A stretch of 64,000 bases of DNA from JAGXTF01 sp044224315 (GTDB lineage: Bacteria; Bacteroidota; Bacteroidia; NS11-12g; UBA955), in the NCBI GenBank assembly GCA_044224315.1, contig JBGAKR010000001.1:248001-312000 (forward strand), written 5' to 3'. Every line of letters begins with the position of its first letter. The first letter of the stretch is position 1. The position numbers and the translations under genes were made by a program. Shown in pieces: positions 44,704-53,384 of the stretch. The notes under the pieces were generated by a model. It did not search any database and was not told the DNA's origin. It saw only the letters and a list, made by a program, of their open reading frames with translations.

Positions 44704-45903
44704 ATGAAATCAAATCATCGGTTGTTCACCGCCATGAATATCCGGTCGCTTTTTTATGAGTTTAGCATGATTAGACCTGCACTGCGGGGTATGGTAGTAG
44801 TATGTATGGTAGCTGCCCAGTGGCTGCCCCAGGCGGTTTTTGCCCTGGGCCACGGGCCGGTAAACACCATGTATACCGATGTAAACTACCACCGGGTGCG
44901 CAGCAAGCGCCTGGCCGAGTATCAGGTATCGTACCATGTAGCCCGCGACACTGTATTTTTTGAAACCTACCACCTGCACCCCGAGGGGATGGTGGAACGC
45001 GGTTATTTTCCGCGGCTGCCGGGCAATGATGTGCGCAACTGCAATGTAGAGCTGTACTGGCCCGATGGAAAAATACGCGCCCGTGGAAGGCGTGTAAGCT
45101 CGTTTCCCGATGGGCCCTGGGATTATTACGACCAGGACGGCATGCTATACTCGCGGGTATATTACAGCAAGGGATTGATGCATGGGCTGGCCTACCGGTA
45201 TTTTCAGAATGGCGATGTGCTGGAGATTCCGTACGAGAATGGCAAGAAGATTGGCACCACGGTGCGCCGCGACCATAAATTCCGCACTTTGGAAAAAACC
45301 ACCTGGCATGGAGAGTTTAAGGAAGGCTGGGCCATGGCCTGGGATACCCTTGGGCATTTAACCCAAAAAACCCTGTGGCATGGCGATAAAAAGCTGTTGG
45401 ATTCGGTATTCTACACCAATGGCATCCTATGCGAATCGGAGGTATTCGACAGCACGGGTAAGTATAACGGCAAGTGCATGATGCTGAACCCGGCGGGTAA
45501 AATTATGCGCCTGGACGAGTTTTCGCATGGGGAGGTATTGCAGAATATGTGCATGCACCCCATTACCCAAAACGATTGGAACGACGGCGATTGCTATCCG
45601 CGCAAAACCGAGCCGCATTATCCCGGAGGAGAGAGCAAATACGAGAGGCTGGTACGCATGCACCAGGATTACCCCGATTTGGCAAGAGAATGGCATGTGC
45701 AGGGCGTGGTAGAATTTGTTTTGTATATTGATACATTAGGAAAAATAACCCGTGCGGAAGAAACCAATTTAATTCCGGTGGGCTATAATATTGAAAAAGA
45801 AGTGCAGCGATTATTGCGCATGATTCCGCATTTCGAACCCTTGATGACCAATGGGGTTCCGCGTGCCTCGCGCAAGGAAATGATGTTTGCATTTATTCTT
45901 TAA
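44704..45903 (+). CDS. MORN/YwqK-like repeat protein with TonB-C-like end
   Basis: 399 residues if the first ATG is used; ATG 44767 would give a cleaner signal peptide (MIRPALRGMVVVCMVAAQWL, cleavage near QAVFA), so the true start is open. The body has repeated W/Y-x-DG and G-x-x-YY units (ELYWPDGKIRARG, YDQDGMLYSRVYY, YFQNGDVLEIPY), the MORN_2/YwqK pattern. The last 90 residues (GVVEFVLYIDTLGKITRAEE, EVQRLLRMIPHFEP) resemble the TonB C-terminal fold as used in stand-alone Bacteroidota proteins. Located in the periplasm or surface-exposed; role unknown. Its GC-rich codons contrast with the AT-rich toxin locus beside it. Confidence 0.7.
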   Translation: MKSNHRLFTAMNIRSLFYEFSMIRPALRGMVVVCMVAAQWLPQAVFALGHGPVNTMYTDVNYHRVRSKRLAEYQVSYHVARDTVFFETYHLHPEGMVERGYFPRLPGNDVRNCNVELYWPDGKIRARGRRVSSFPDGPWDYYDQDGMLYSRVYYSKGLMHGLAYRYFQNGDVLEIPYENGKKIGTTVRRDHKFRTLEKTTWHGEFKEGWAMAWDTLGHLTQKTLWHGDKKLLDSVFYTNGILCESEVFDSTGKYNGKCMMLNPAGKIMRLDEFSHGEVLQNMCMHPITQNDWNDGDCYPRKTEPHYPGGESKYERLVRMHQDYPDLAREWHVQGVVEFVLYIDTLGKITRAEETNLIPVGYNIEKEVQRLLRMIPHFEPLMTNGVPRASRKEMMFAFIL

Positions 45904-45999
45904 TTCATAAAAAATAATAATTTAATTTTTTTTCAATTAATTCTGTGAATTAAATTGAATATTTCGTGCATGCATAGTGCTGGTCTGTGCGATTTTACC

Positions 46000-46007
46000 T
46001 ACATTTG
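46000..46007 (+). promoter_or_regulatory. -7 box TACATTTG for LamG/T9SS gene
   Basis: Exact TAnnTTTG, nine bases before ATG 46017; rules out the earlier in-frame TTG at 45987. Confidence 0.65.
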
Positions 46008-46016
46008 TTGATACAA

Positions 46017-47480
46017 ATGAAAATGAGAAATATCCTGTTTTTCCTGGTGCTATTTGCAGCGGGAATGAGTAATGCACAGTACCGCTATGCCGGTAAAGTG
46101 TTGCATGTAAGCCGCGAGTACGATCCATACCCCGAAAGTTGGTGTGCGGCGCAGATTTTAGGGGCACCGAATGTATATCCGCAATACGATGACATTGCAG
46201 GTGCCTGGGTAGGCCGTCATTATGGCGACCAGCGCGATACCATCGATGTGGGATTTGACAACAACAGTCCTATAGACAGCATTATCATCTGGGAAACCTG
46301 CGGGGCCGGGATTGCCGATTCGGTTTTTATAAAAAACCCCAATACCAATAAATGGGTGCTGGTATTTTCGCGCAAGGGGCAGAACTATCCATCGGCGGCC
46401 GATACTATGGCGCGTATTCTGCGCATTGGTTTTCCGATGACTGCTTACAATGTAAATGCAGTGCGCATTATGATGGCCAATGATTCATCGAACACCTGGG
46501 CCGAGTTGGATGCAGTGGCCATCCATCCGCAAACGCTGAGCAGCACCCTGTATAGCGATGCCGCCGGCAAGGCCGCCAGTTTTGACGGGAAGGATGATTA
46601 TTACCGCACCAATTTTTCTGAAACAGAATTGCTGTGGAAAGACCAGTTTACCCTGGCTGCCTGGATCAATTGTGCCGACACTGCCATTAAAACAAACCGG
46701 GCCTATAGGGGCAACGGCATTGTGTATGATGGAGATTATGCCTATGTGGGATTAACCACCGCAAACCTGGGTGCGGGCGACAGTATCTATGCTTTTGTAA
46801 ACGATGCTACTTCCTCTGCAATTGGCATACCCTATACCCAAAACCAATGGGTGCATGTAACCATGGTAAATACGCCCGACTCCCTGCATGTGTATGTAAA
46901 CGGGCAACCATACCGCACAGTTAAAGGCTCTAAATTTGATTCTACCGACAGCTATGGTATAATTGAATTTGGCCGAAATTACGATTATGGCAACTATTTT
47001 AAAGGCAGCGTGGATGAGGTAAAAATGTTTAACCGTGCCCTTACCCCCGCCGAGGTACTGCATCAAAGCTACAGCATTGGCACTGCTGCTGTAAACTCCA
47101 ACCTGATAGGCTACTGGCAGTTTAACGAAACCGACAGTGGATTCTGGAATAAATATATGCACCGCGCCGATTCTATGCACAATGGCGGCACATTCGTTAC
47201 CACCGGCACCATATTGGCCAGCCGGGTGATACAAAAATCCAGTATCCGGATATATCCGAATCCAAACAACGGTAATTTTATGGTACAATTACCGGCTGAA
47301 ATGGATAATGCTGTAAGCATTCGTGTGAGTGATGTAAGTGGCAAAACCGTTTACAACAGCCAATTAAACCGCGGTGCAGGTGCCGCCATGATACATTTAC
47401 CCGGTATGAATAAAGGGGTGTATTTTGTACAGATCAGCGATGGAAATCATGCATCGGTAGAACGCATTGTTATTGAATAA
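46017..47480 (+). CDS. Secreted LamG/concanavalin-like protein with T9SS type A sorting domain
   Basis: 487 residues. Signal peptide MRNILFFLVLFAAGMSNAQ. Residues 25-165 form a beta-rich domain (discoidin-like pattern: PESWCAAQILGAPNVYP, WVGRHYGDQRDTIDVGF, WAELDAVAIH). Residues about 185-370 are a LamG/concanavalin domain (AASFDGKDDYYRT, FTLAAWINC, HVYVNGQPY, GSVDEVKMFNRALTPAE). The end (IRIYPNPNNGNFMVQL to GVYFVQIS) is a T9SS type A sorting domain. Probably a surface glycan- or ligand-binding protein. Followed by a terminator. Confidence 0.87.
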   Translation: MKMRNILFFLVLFAAGMSNAQYRYAGKVLHVSREYDPYPESWCAAQILGAPNVYPQYDDIAGAWVGRHYGDQRDTIDVGFDNNSPIDSIIIWETCGAGIADSVFIKNPNTNKWVLVFSRKGQNYPSAADTMARILRIGFPMTAYNVNAVRIMMANDSSNTWAELDAVAIHPQTLSSTLYSDAAGKAASFDGKDDYYRTNFSETELLWKDQFTLAAWINCADTAIKTNRAYRGNGIVYDGDYAYVGLTTANLGAGDSIYAFVNDATSSAIGIPYTQNQWVHVTMVNTPDSLHVYVNGQPYRTVKGSKFDSTDSYGIIEFGRNYDYGNYFKGSVDEVKMFNRALTPAEVLHQSYSIGTAAVNSNLIGYWQFNETDSGFWNKYMHRADSMHNGGTFVTTGTILASRVIQKSSIRIYPNPNNGNFMVQLPAEMDNAVSIRVSDVSGKTVYNSQLNRGAGAAMIHLPGMNKGVYFVQISDGNHASVERIVIE

Positions 47481-47502
47481 TTAAACCAAAAAAATATAAA
47501 AC

Positions 47503-47538
47503 AGAGGCTGTCTATTAAAAGGCAGTCTCTTTTTTTTT
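47503..47538 (+). terminator. Rho-independent terminator
   Basis: AGAGGCTGTC (47503-47512) pairs with GGCAGTCTCT (47521-47530) with two G-U pairs, then a run of T. Located 23 bases after the LamG/T9SS gene. Confidence 0.85.
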
Positions 47539-47563
47539 AATACCAATTGCCAGAATTAAATGC

Positions 47564-47571
47564 TACATTTG
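47564..47571 (+). promoter_or_regulatory. -7 box TACATTTG for small PGDYG-like gene
   Basis: Exact TAnnTTTG, 23 bases before ATG 47595. Confidence 0.5.
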
Positions 47572-47594
47572 TTTTTGCAAAATATTTCAAGGCC

Positions 47595-47828
47595 ATGATA
47601 AAGATTAAAAAAGGCGAAATTCCGGATTACGAATTTAAATTCGCCATTAAAAAACCCATACCGGTTAAGGTTTTTCAAATGCCCGAAGATTTTGAGGTAG
47701 AAACCATGGAAGGGAAAATAAATGGCAAAGCCGGCGATTTTTTGATGGTAGGCGCGCGGGGAGAAATGTGGCCCCATGATAAAGATATTTTCTTTGAGGT
47801 TTACGATTTTGTAGAGCCTGAAAAATAA
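47595..47828 (+). CDS. Small protein, PGDYG-like domain
   Basis: 77 residues from ATG 47595; the frame is open to 47547, but the promoter box lies within that extension. The C-terminal half contains GKAGDFLMVGARGEMWPHDKD, resembling the PGDYG pattern (G-D-x-x-x-x-G-x-x-G-E-x-W-P) found in small bacterial proteins of unknown function. No signal peptide. It precedes the FMN glutamate-synthase-like gene by 51 bases and may be co-transcribed with it. Moderate confidence in the family, high confidence that it is a gene. Confidence 0.65.
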   Translation: MIKIKKGEIPDYEFKFAIKKPIPVKVFQMPEDFEVETMEGKINGKAGDFLMVGARGEMWPHDKDIFFEVYDFVEPEK

Positions 47829-47879
47829 ATTTTATTATTTATTAATTTCATTTAATTGTTCAATTTATTTACATAAAAA

Positions 47880-49463
47880 ATGAATCGGAATAAATATTTC
47901 GGCTATGCGGCATTTATTACTGCTTTGCTGGTTGTAAAGCTGCTGATTTTTCCAAAATTGTGGTGGATTACGGTAATCGTTTTTCCCATAGTTTTATTGG
48001 GATTTTATGATCTTATACAAAAAAAACACAGTTTGTGGCGCAATTTCCCGGTGTTGGGGCATGTACGCTGGTTTATGGAATTTTTGCGTCCCAAAATTTA
48101 CCAATATTTTATAGAAAGCGATACCAATGGCAAACCGTTTAACCGGCAACAAAGATCCCTGGCCTACCAGCGCAGCAAGGGCGAGGTGGATACCAATCCA
48201 TTTGGCACCCAGCTGGATGTATACGAAACGGGTTATGAGTGGATTAATCACAGCATACGGGCTTTGGATGCGCACAGCCTGGACCCCAATCCGAGGGTGG
48301 TGGTGGGAGGTCCGGCCTGCACCCAGCCTTACGAAGCCAGCGTATTCAACATATCAGCTATGAGTTTCGGGGCTTTGAGTCAAAATGCCATACTGGCGCT
48401 GAACCACGGGGCAAAAATGGGCGGATTTGCGCATAATACCGGAGAAGGCGGATTGAGCCCCTACCATTTAGAACCTGGTGGAGACATAATCTGGAATATA
48501 GGAACAGGCTATTTCAGTTGCCGCAATGCTGATGGTACTTTCAGCGAAACGGAATTTGAAAAACGCGCCATTTTGCCCAATGTAAAAATGATAGAAATTA
48601 AATTTTCGCAGGGGGCAAAACCCGGGCATGGAGGCATTTTACCAGCGAGTAAAGTAACCCCCGAAATTGCCGCCATACGCCTGGTTCCGCAGGGTTCGGA
48701 TATTGTATCGCCCCCCTATCATTCTGCCTTTACTACGCCCATTGAATTTTTGCATTTTGTAGAAAAATTGCGCAATTTATCGGGCGGAAAACCCATTGGA
48801 TTTAAGCTTTGTGTGGGCAATAAAAGTGAATTTTTAGGCATTTGCAAAGCCATGATTGAAACCGGAATTCTGGTAGATTTTATAACCGTGGATGGAGGCG
48901 AAGGAGGCACAGGGGCTGCGCCGCTGGAATTTTCGAACAATGTAGGTATGCCCTTCAGAGATGCTGTTGCCTTTGTGTACGATGCATTAACCGGATTTAA
49001 TTTAAAACAACATATTAAAATTATTTGTTCGGGAAAAATTGTGTCGGGTTTTGACATCATCCGTTCACTGAGTTTGGGTGCGGATATGTGCAATTCGGCG
49101 CGCGGAATGATGTTTGCCTTGGGCTGCATACAGGCATTGGAATGCAATACCAATAAATGCCCCACAGGGGTGGCCACGCAAGACAAGGCCAAAATGCGGG
49201 GGCTGGTGGTGGAAGACAAAAAAACCAGGGTGGCCAATTTTCACCGCAAAACCGTGTTTAGCGCGGTAGAATTAATGGCCGCAGCGGGCATTGATCATCC
49301 CAACCATGTTGGAAGAAATGCTGTTTACCGCCGCATGGGTGTGAACCATATATTGCGATACGATGAATTATACCCCATCCCCGATACCGGAAGTCTGCGC
49401 CACGCGCCCTATCCCGAAGGTTGGCAGATTGAAATGGCCAGGGCCAATGCGCATCGTTTTTAA
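47880..49463 (+). CDS. FMN-binding glutamate synthase-like protein with two N-terminal membrane helices
   Basis: 527 residues. Residues 1-60 contain two hydrophobic helices; the rest is the glutamate-synthase FMN/Fe-S domain (GltS central part): ISAMSFGALSQNAILALNHGAK, GEGGLSPYH, SQGAKPGHGG, DGGEGGTGAAP, and the iron-sulfur cysteines in ECNTNKCPTGVATQ. Stand-alone forms lack the glutaminase domain and their physiological reaction is not settled. Because of the helices it should be attached to the inner membrane. Overlaps the convergent neighbour by 4 bases. Confidence 0.9.
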   Translation: MNRNKYFGYAAFITALLVVKLLIFPKLWWITVIVFPIVLLGFYDLIQKKHSLWRNFPVLGHVRWFMEFLRPKIYQYFIESDTNGKPFNRQQRSLAYQRSKGEVDTNPFGTQLDVYETGYEWINHSIRALDAHSLDPNPRVVVGGPACTQPYEASVFNISAMSFGALSQNAILALNHGAKMGGFAHNTGEGGLSPYHLEPGGDIIWNIGTGYFSCRNADGTFSETEFEKRAILPNVKMIEIKFSQGAKPGHGGILPASKVTPEIAAIRLVPQGSDIVSPPYHSAFTTPIEFLHFVEKLRNLSGGKPIGFKLCVGNKSEFLGICKAMIETGILVDFITVDGGEGGTGAAPLEFSNNVGMPFRDAVAFVYDALTGFNLKQHIKIICSGKIVSGFDIIRSLSLGADMCNSARGMMFALGCIQALECNTNKCPTGVATQDKAKMRGLVVEDKKTRVANFHRKTVFSAVELMAAAGIDHPNHVGRNAVYRRMGVNHILRYDELYPIPDTGSLRHAPYPEGWQIEMARANAHRF

Positions 49464-49942
49464 AGGGTAATTGCCTCCAAATCCGATTTGTAATCGGCGC
49501 GTACATCCTCGTGCAGGGCCGAAATGGCTTTGTAAATCCGACTTAGCTGACGGTGGTAAATATTGAACAATGCCGTTGAAACATCCGGACTGACAGATGA
49601 TTTGGCCATCAGGCGACAAAAATGGATGAGTAATTCGGTTTCCACCGTTTTGTTTGCGCTGAATTTGATGTATTTATTCACGCCCCTCAGCAGTTTGCGC
49701 AAGGCTTTGGTGCGGGTGTAGGTGGTGCCCGATTTTAATGCAGCGAAATTCTCTTCCATATCATTTTTTACATCACGGATAAACTGGGGAATATCATCCT
49801 CCATAAAAAGGATATAAGAAAGAAATTCTTTGTTCTCCTTTTTATATTTCACCACCCGGAGCAAAAACTCCCTCAGCTGCTCATCCTTCATGGACTTCAG
49901 GGTGCTTTTTATGTCGTTTACGGAGGCAGGGTTAATAGGCAT
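49460..49942 (-). CDS. Hypothetical helical protein
   Basis: 160 residues, no signal peptide, predicted largely alpha-helical, with many Lys and Glu residues (SMKDEQLREFLLRVVKYKKENKEFL). I do not recognise a family. No membrane segment. Its stop overlaps the end of the FMN glutamate-synthase-like gene by 4 bases on the other strand. Confidence 0.6.
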   Translation of the reverse strand: MPINPASVNDIKSTLKSMKDEQLREFLLRVVKYKKENKEFLSYILFMEDDIPQFIRDVKNDMEENFAALKSGTTYTRTKALRKLLRGVNKYIKFSANKTVETELLIHFCRLMAKSSVSPDVSTALFNIYHRQLSRIYKAISALHEDVRADYKSDLEAITL

Positions 49943-50153
49943 GGAGGCAACAAATTTCGTGATTTCTGCAAAAAAGGCTTCGTTTGCCTGCGTGAATTAA
50001 AAATATTTTTGAAAATATGCGAAATTAATAATTCGGGCAAAATGCAATGCAAACCCATACAGACAAGGTTTTGAGAGTAAAAGTGTAAAGTTGAAGGCAG
50101 CCATAATTGGCCCGGCAAGCGTGTGGAATTATAGTTTAACTTCAATTTAATGT
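49943..50153. other. 211-base divergent intergenic region
   Basis: AT-rich; contains the promoter for the gene at 50174 at its right edge and presumably one for the minus-strand gene, though no exact TAnnTTTG is seen on that strand. Confidence 0.5.
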
Positions 50154-50161
50154 TAGCTTTG
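50154..50161 (+). promoter_or_regulatory. -7 box TAGCTTTG
   Basis: Exact TAnnTTTG, 12 bases before ATG 50174; argues against the upstream in-frame start at 50150. Confidence 0.6.
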
Positions 50162-50173
50162 TGCCCAATCATT

Positions 50174-50704
50174 ATGGCTCCACGAATTTGGTTACGTAAG
50201 AAAAGTATCGTTAGTAAACTAGAAACCAACCATTTAAGAATGGATGAGTATCTGGCCTTCATTTCTGGCAAATATCCAAATTGGGTTGAGCTGATCATCA
50301 TCAACAATAATGAGCAGAGTGTGGCTTTTTGTATTGACAAAGAGCATTTGTACACCATTCCTTTGGGGGCAAAATTTCAACACCTCAAAGCTTTAATGCA
50401 GAATAATTACGCTGGTTGGGGCCGTATTTCATTCACCAACAAAAAATTTCATGCCACGCTGATGAACAATATTAAGGAAGGCATGCTTATCCGCGCTAGT
50501 ACCGATACCACCCATCCATATACCTATGTAGAGTCGATTACCACCAACGAAGATGGTAGCCGCATTTTGCATTGCCAGGCCGAGGGAGAAGCGCTTGACA
50601 TCGATGCCAAATATTTTGATAAATATAAAATGACCATTTTGCTCGAAAATCTGGATAAAACCGAATTCGACAATGTGGGTTGGGTGGCAAAAAAAGCGGG
50701 TTAA
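50174..50704 (+). CDS. Hypothetical protein
   Basis: 176 residues from ATG 50174. Not recognised. Basic N-terminus (MAPRIWLRKKSIVSK), then a mix of strand and helix with WVELIIINNNEQSVAFCIDKEHLYTIP; no signal peptide. Probably cytoplasmic. Lies upstream of the helicase gene with an oppositely oriented membrane-protein gene between. Confidence 0.6.
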   Translation: MAPRIWLRKKSIVSKLETNHLRMDEYLAFISGKYPNWVELIIINNNEQSVAFCIDKEHLYTIPLGAKFQHLKALMQNNYAGWGRISFTNKKFHATLMNNIKEGMLIRASTDTTHPYTYVESITTNEDGSRILHCQAEGEALDIDAKYFDKYKMTILLENLDKTEFDNVGWVAKKAG

Positions 50705-50823
50705 ATCCTGACCCGTATTTGAAGTGACGATTTAAATTATTGTCACTGTTTTCACTAAATTATAATTACGATAATGCATTCGGGAAATTGCCGAAAGGTA
50801 TTTTTTATGCAAATAATTTGGAA

Positions 50824-51309
50824 TTAAATTCCGCAGAATTTATTTACCCCATTCAGAATCATCGTTGCCAAAACACTCACAATGATGGAGAGTACAACCG
50901 GGCTTATAAATGCAATACCCACAGCTGAGGCAACTGCCAAAACCGCTATTTGAACGATTTTACTGAGTGCAGCTTTTTCATCAATTTGTTTTTCAATTTC
51001 GGCGGCGATAGAACATAAAATGCGTTTTACCGTTTTTACTTTATTGCTTTTTTCCATCCAATCTTTAAATTTTTTGAATGGTTGCCAGCTGAGATAATTG
51101 TGTTGCACAGCAGATAATGACATCATTTCATTTACCGAATGTAGCATTTCATGGCTGGGAGCTGACTCTACATCGCGGTCGATTTCCCAATTGATATTAT
51201 GCTCGAGATAACCCGCCGGATCTCCCGACTGTACTACCGTTTCGAGTTGACCAGAGAGGGCATCCAAATCGAATTTTGACTGTATTTCCTGCAATAATTG
51301 TTCACTCAT
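50824..51309 (-). CDS. Hypothetical protein with C-terminal membrane helices
   Basis: 161 residues. A hydrophilic acidic N-terminal two-thirds (MSEQLLQEIQSKFDLDALSG) is followed by one or two hydrophobic segments at residues 120-155 (IVQIAVLAVASAVGIAFISPVVLSII). No signal peptide, so probably tail-anchored in the inner membrane with a cytoplasmic head. No family recognised. A one-mismatch -7 box (TAATATTG) lies a few bases before the ATG. Divergent from the helicase gene. Confidence 0.6.
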   Translation of the reverse strand: MSEQLLQEIQSKFDLDALSGQLETVVQSGDPAGYLEHNINWEIDRDVESAPSHEMLHSVNEMMSLSAVQHNYLSWQPFKKFKDWMEKSNKVKTVKRILCSIAAEIEKQIDEKAALSKIVQIAVLAVASAVGIAFISPVVLSIIVSVLATMILNGVNKFCGI

Positions 51310-51542
51310 CGTAATCCAATATTACTAAATTCCAACCGAAAATCCAACTCACAGGCCAAATGGGTTGTGTATGTGCATAAATCAAATTCCTGAATTGCAG
51401 CAAGCTATGAAGGTGCTTTTTTGATCATTTGAATAAATGAGCCATTTGATTTTTTTCAAGGAACCCATTAATATTGCAACGGAAATAATTGAGGATTTAC
51501 GGGTATTTTACGTTAAACAACACATTATAGAGAATTGATTTT
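51310..51542. other. 233-base divergent intergenic region
   Basis: AT-rich spacer between the membrane protein and helicase genes. No exact -7 box on the plus strand and no ORF worth reporting. Confidence 0.5.
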
Positions 51543-53306
51543 ATGAAACTTACCGAAGAACAAAAAGCCATACTGGCAACGAATGAAAATATCCGAATAA
51601 ATGCGGTTGCAGGTTCGGGTAAAACCACTACCATGATTGAATATGCAGCTAGCCGGCCTCAAAGTGCGCGCATTCTGTATCTGGTATTCAATAAAAGTGT
51701 AAAACTCGAAGCCAAACGCAAATTTTCCGCACGTGGCCTGTCGAATGTAACGGTTGAAACGGCGCATTCCCTGGCCTACCGGCGAATTATACCTGACAGC
51801 CATTATACCATAAGGGTAAACGGTTATAAAACCCACGAGCTGGCCGATATCATCGGCATCTCGGGCACCGGTGAAAAACATGCCGAGTACATTTTAGCCA
51901 ACCATGTAAACCGCTATGCCGCCTACTATTGCAATAGCAATAAACAAAAATTGGGTGATCTGAATTACCTGGATATTGTGAATGACCCGAAAGCAGCCGC
52001 ATTTGCAAAAACGCATGCACAACTAATTTATAAATACACCCGTTTTTTTCTCACCCAAATGGGCGAAGGAAAAATGGAAATTACCCATGATTTTTATTTA
52101 AAAAAGTTTCAACTTCAACAACCCCGCATGCTGTATGATTATATACTGTTTGACGAGGGTCAGGATGCATCGCCGGCCATGCTGGACGTGTTTTTTAATC
52201 AACCCGCAATCAAAGTCATAGTGGGTGATACCCATCAGCAAATTTATGGATGGCGCTATGCGGTAAACTCGCTTGAACAGGCCGAATACCCTACTTATAA
52301 TCTCAGCGAAAGTTTTCGTTTTCCGCAAGAAATTGCCAATCTGGGCATGGGTATTTTAGAATTAAAAAACCAATTGGGCAAATCCATTCAGGTAAAAATA
52401 ACCGGTCGTGGAAATGGACAATCCAAAGATTCCAGGGCCGTTATAGCCCGCACAAATCTAGGGTTGTTGCTAAAAGCCATTGAATTTTCGACTGAAAATA
52501 AATTTAAAAAAATCTATTTCGAAGGCAATATTAATTCATACACCTATGCCGATGACGGAGCCTCGTTGTACGACGTATTAAACCTGAGTAAAAACAAACA
52601 TTTGCAAATCCGCGACCGCTTAATCCGTTCGATGCGAAATATGCAGGAATTGCAGGAATATATTGACAAAACTGAAGACCGGCAATTGGGTATGCTGGTT
52701 GAAATAGTAAAGGAATACGGCGATTCGATTTACGGGTTAATTAAGGATTTAAAACAAAAACATGTAGGCGATGAAAATAAAAATGAGGCCGAAATTGTAT
52801 TCTCAACCGTGCATCGTTCCAAAGGCATGGAATATGATGTTGTAGAACTGGCCAATGATTTTATTTCGAAAACCAAGCTGGAAAAAAATAAAAAAGAAAA
52901 TCCCGAGAAACTGGTAGAAGAAATTAATTTACTATATGTAGCGGCAACCCGGGCCAAAAGTGAGTTGATTATCCCATTTGAATTGGTGCCCAAAGGGGTA
53001 AATCCGGCTGCCTGTATCACTGTAAAAATTCCGGCTGAATTGGCTATGCAGGAAGAGATTTTTGAACAGTTGCCCTCCAGTTCAGTTTCATTTAATCCCC
53101 AACCCTTAAAAAAATACAATGTATCCGAAATGCGAAATACTTTAAAGGATGCTTACAAACCCTGGACGGATACCCTGGACGAGGAATTAACCATTGCGTT
53201 TTGCAAAGGGCATACCGTAAAGGATATGGCCGAAATATTCGGAAGAACCCGCGGGGCCATTATTTCCAGAATTAAAAAACTGGAACTGGCAGAAAAATAC
53301 AGTTAA
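51543..53306 (+). CDS. UvrD/Rep-family (SF1A) DNA helicase with C-terminal helix-turn-helix
   Basis: 587 residues. SF1A motifs in order: Q-motif-like LTEEQKAIL, Walker A AVAGSGKTTTM (residues ~21-31), Ia VFNKSVKLEA, DExQD box LFDEGQDASP, motif III VGDTHQQIYGWR, motif IV FRFPQEIANLG, V STVHRSKGMEYDVV, VI LLYVAATRAK. It is shorter than UvrD/PcrA and lacks obvious 1B/2B bulk, resembling the FBH1-like short helicases. The last 45 residues (LTIAFCKGHTVKDMAEIFGRTRGAIISRIKKL) form a helix-turn-helix-like module, unusual for UvrD. Likely role in DNA repair or replication restart; a defence role cannot be excluded. Confidence 0.88.
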   Translation: MKLTEEQKAILATNENIRINAVAGSGKTTTMIEYAASRPQSARILYLVFNKSVKLEAKRKFSARGLSNVTVETAHSLAYRRIIPDSHYTIRVNGYKTHELADIIGISGTGEKHAEYILANHVNRYAAYYCNSNKQKLGDLNYLDIVNDPKAAAFAKTHAQLIYKYTRFFLTQMGEGKMEITHDFYLKKFQLQQPRMLYDYILFDEGQDASPAMLDVFFNQPAIKVIVGDTHQQIYGWRYAVNSLEQAEYPTYNLSESFRFPQEIANLGMGILELKNQLGKSIQVKITGRGNGQSKDSRAVIARTNLGLLLKAIEFSTENKFKKIYFEGNINSYTYADDGASLYDVLNLSKNKHLQIRDRLIRSMRNMQELQEYIDKTEDRQLGMLVEIVKEYGDSIYGLIKDLKQKHVGDENKNEAEIVFSTVHRSKGMEYDVVELANDFISKTKLEKNKKENPEKLVEEINLLYVAATRAKSELIIPFELVPKGVNPAACITVKIPAELAMQEEIFEQLPSSSVSFNPQPLKKYNVSEMRNTLKDAYKPWTDTLDEELTIAFCKGHTVKDMAEIFGRTRGAIISRIKKLELAEKYS

Positions 53307-53384
53307 TGCCGTAAATTGCCTCTGCGCAAGGCATAGCCAACCAAAATATACAATTTTTTACTATACTTGTCGTTTATATAGCAC

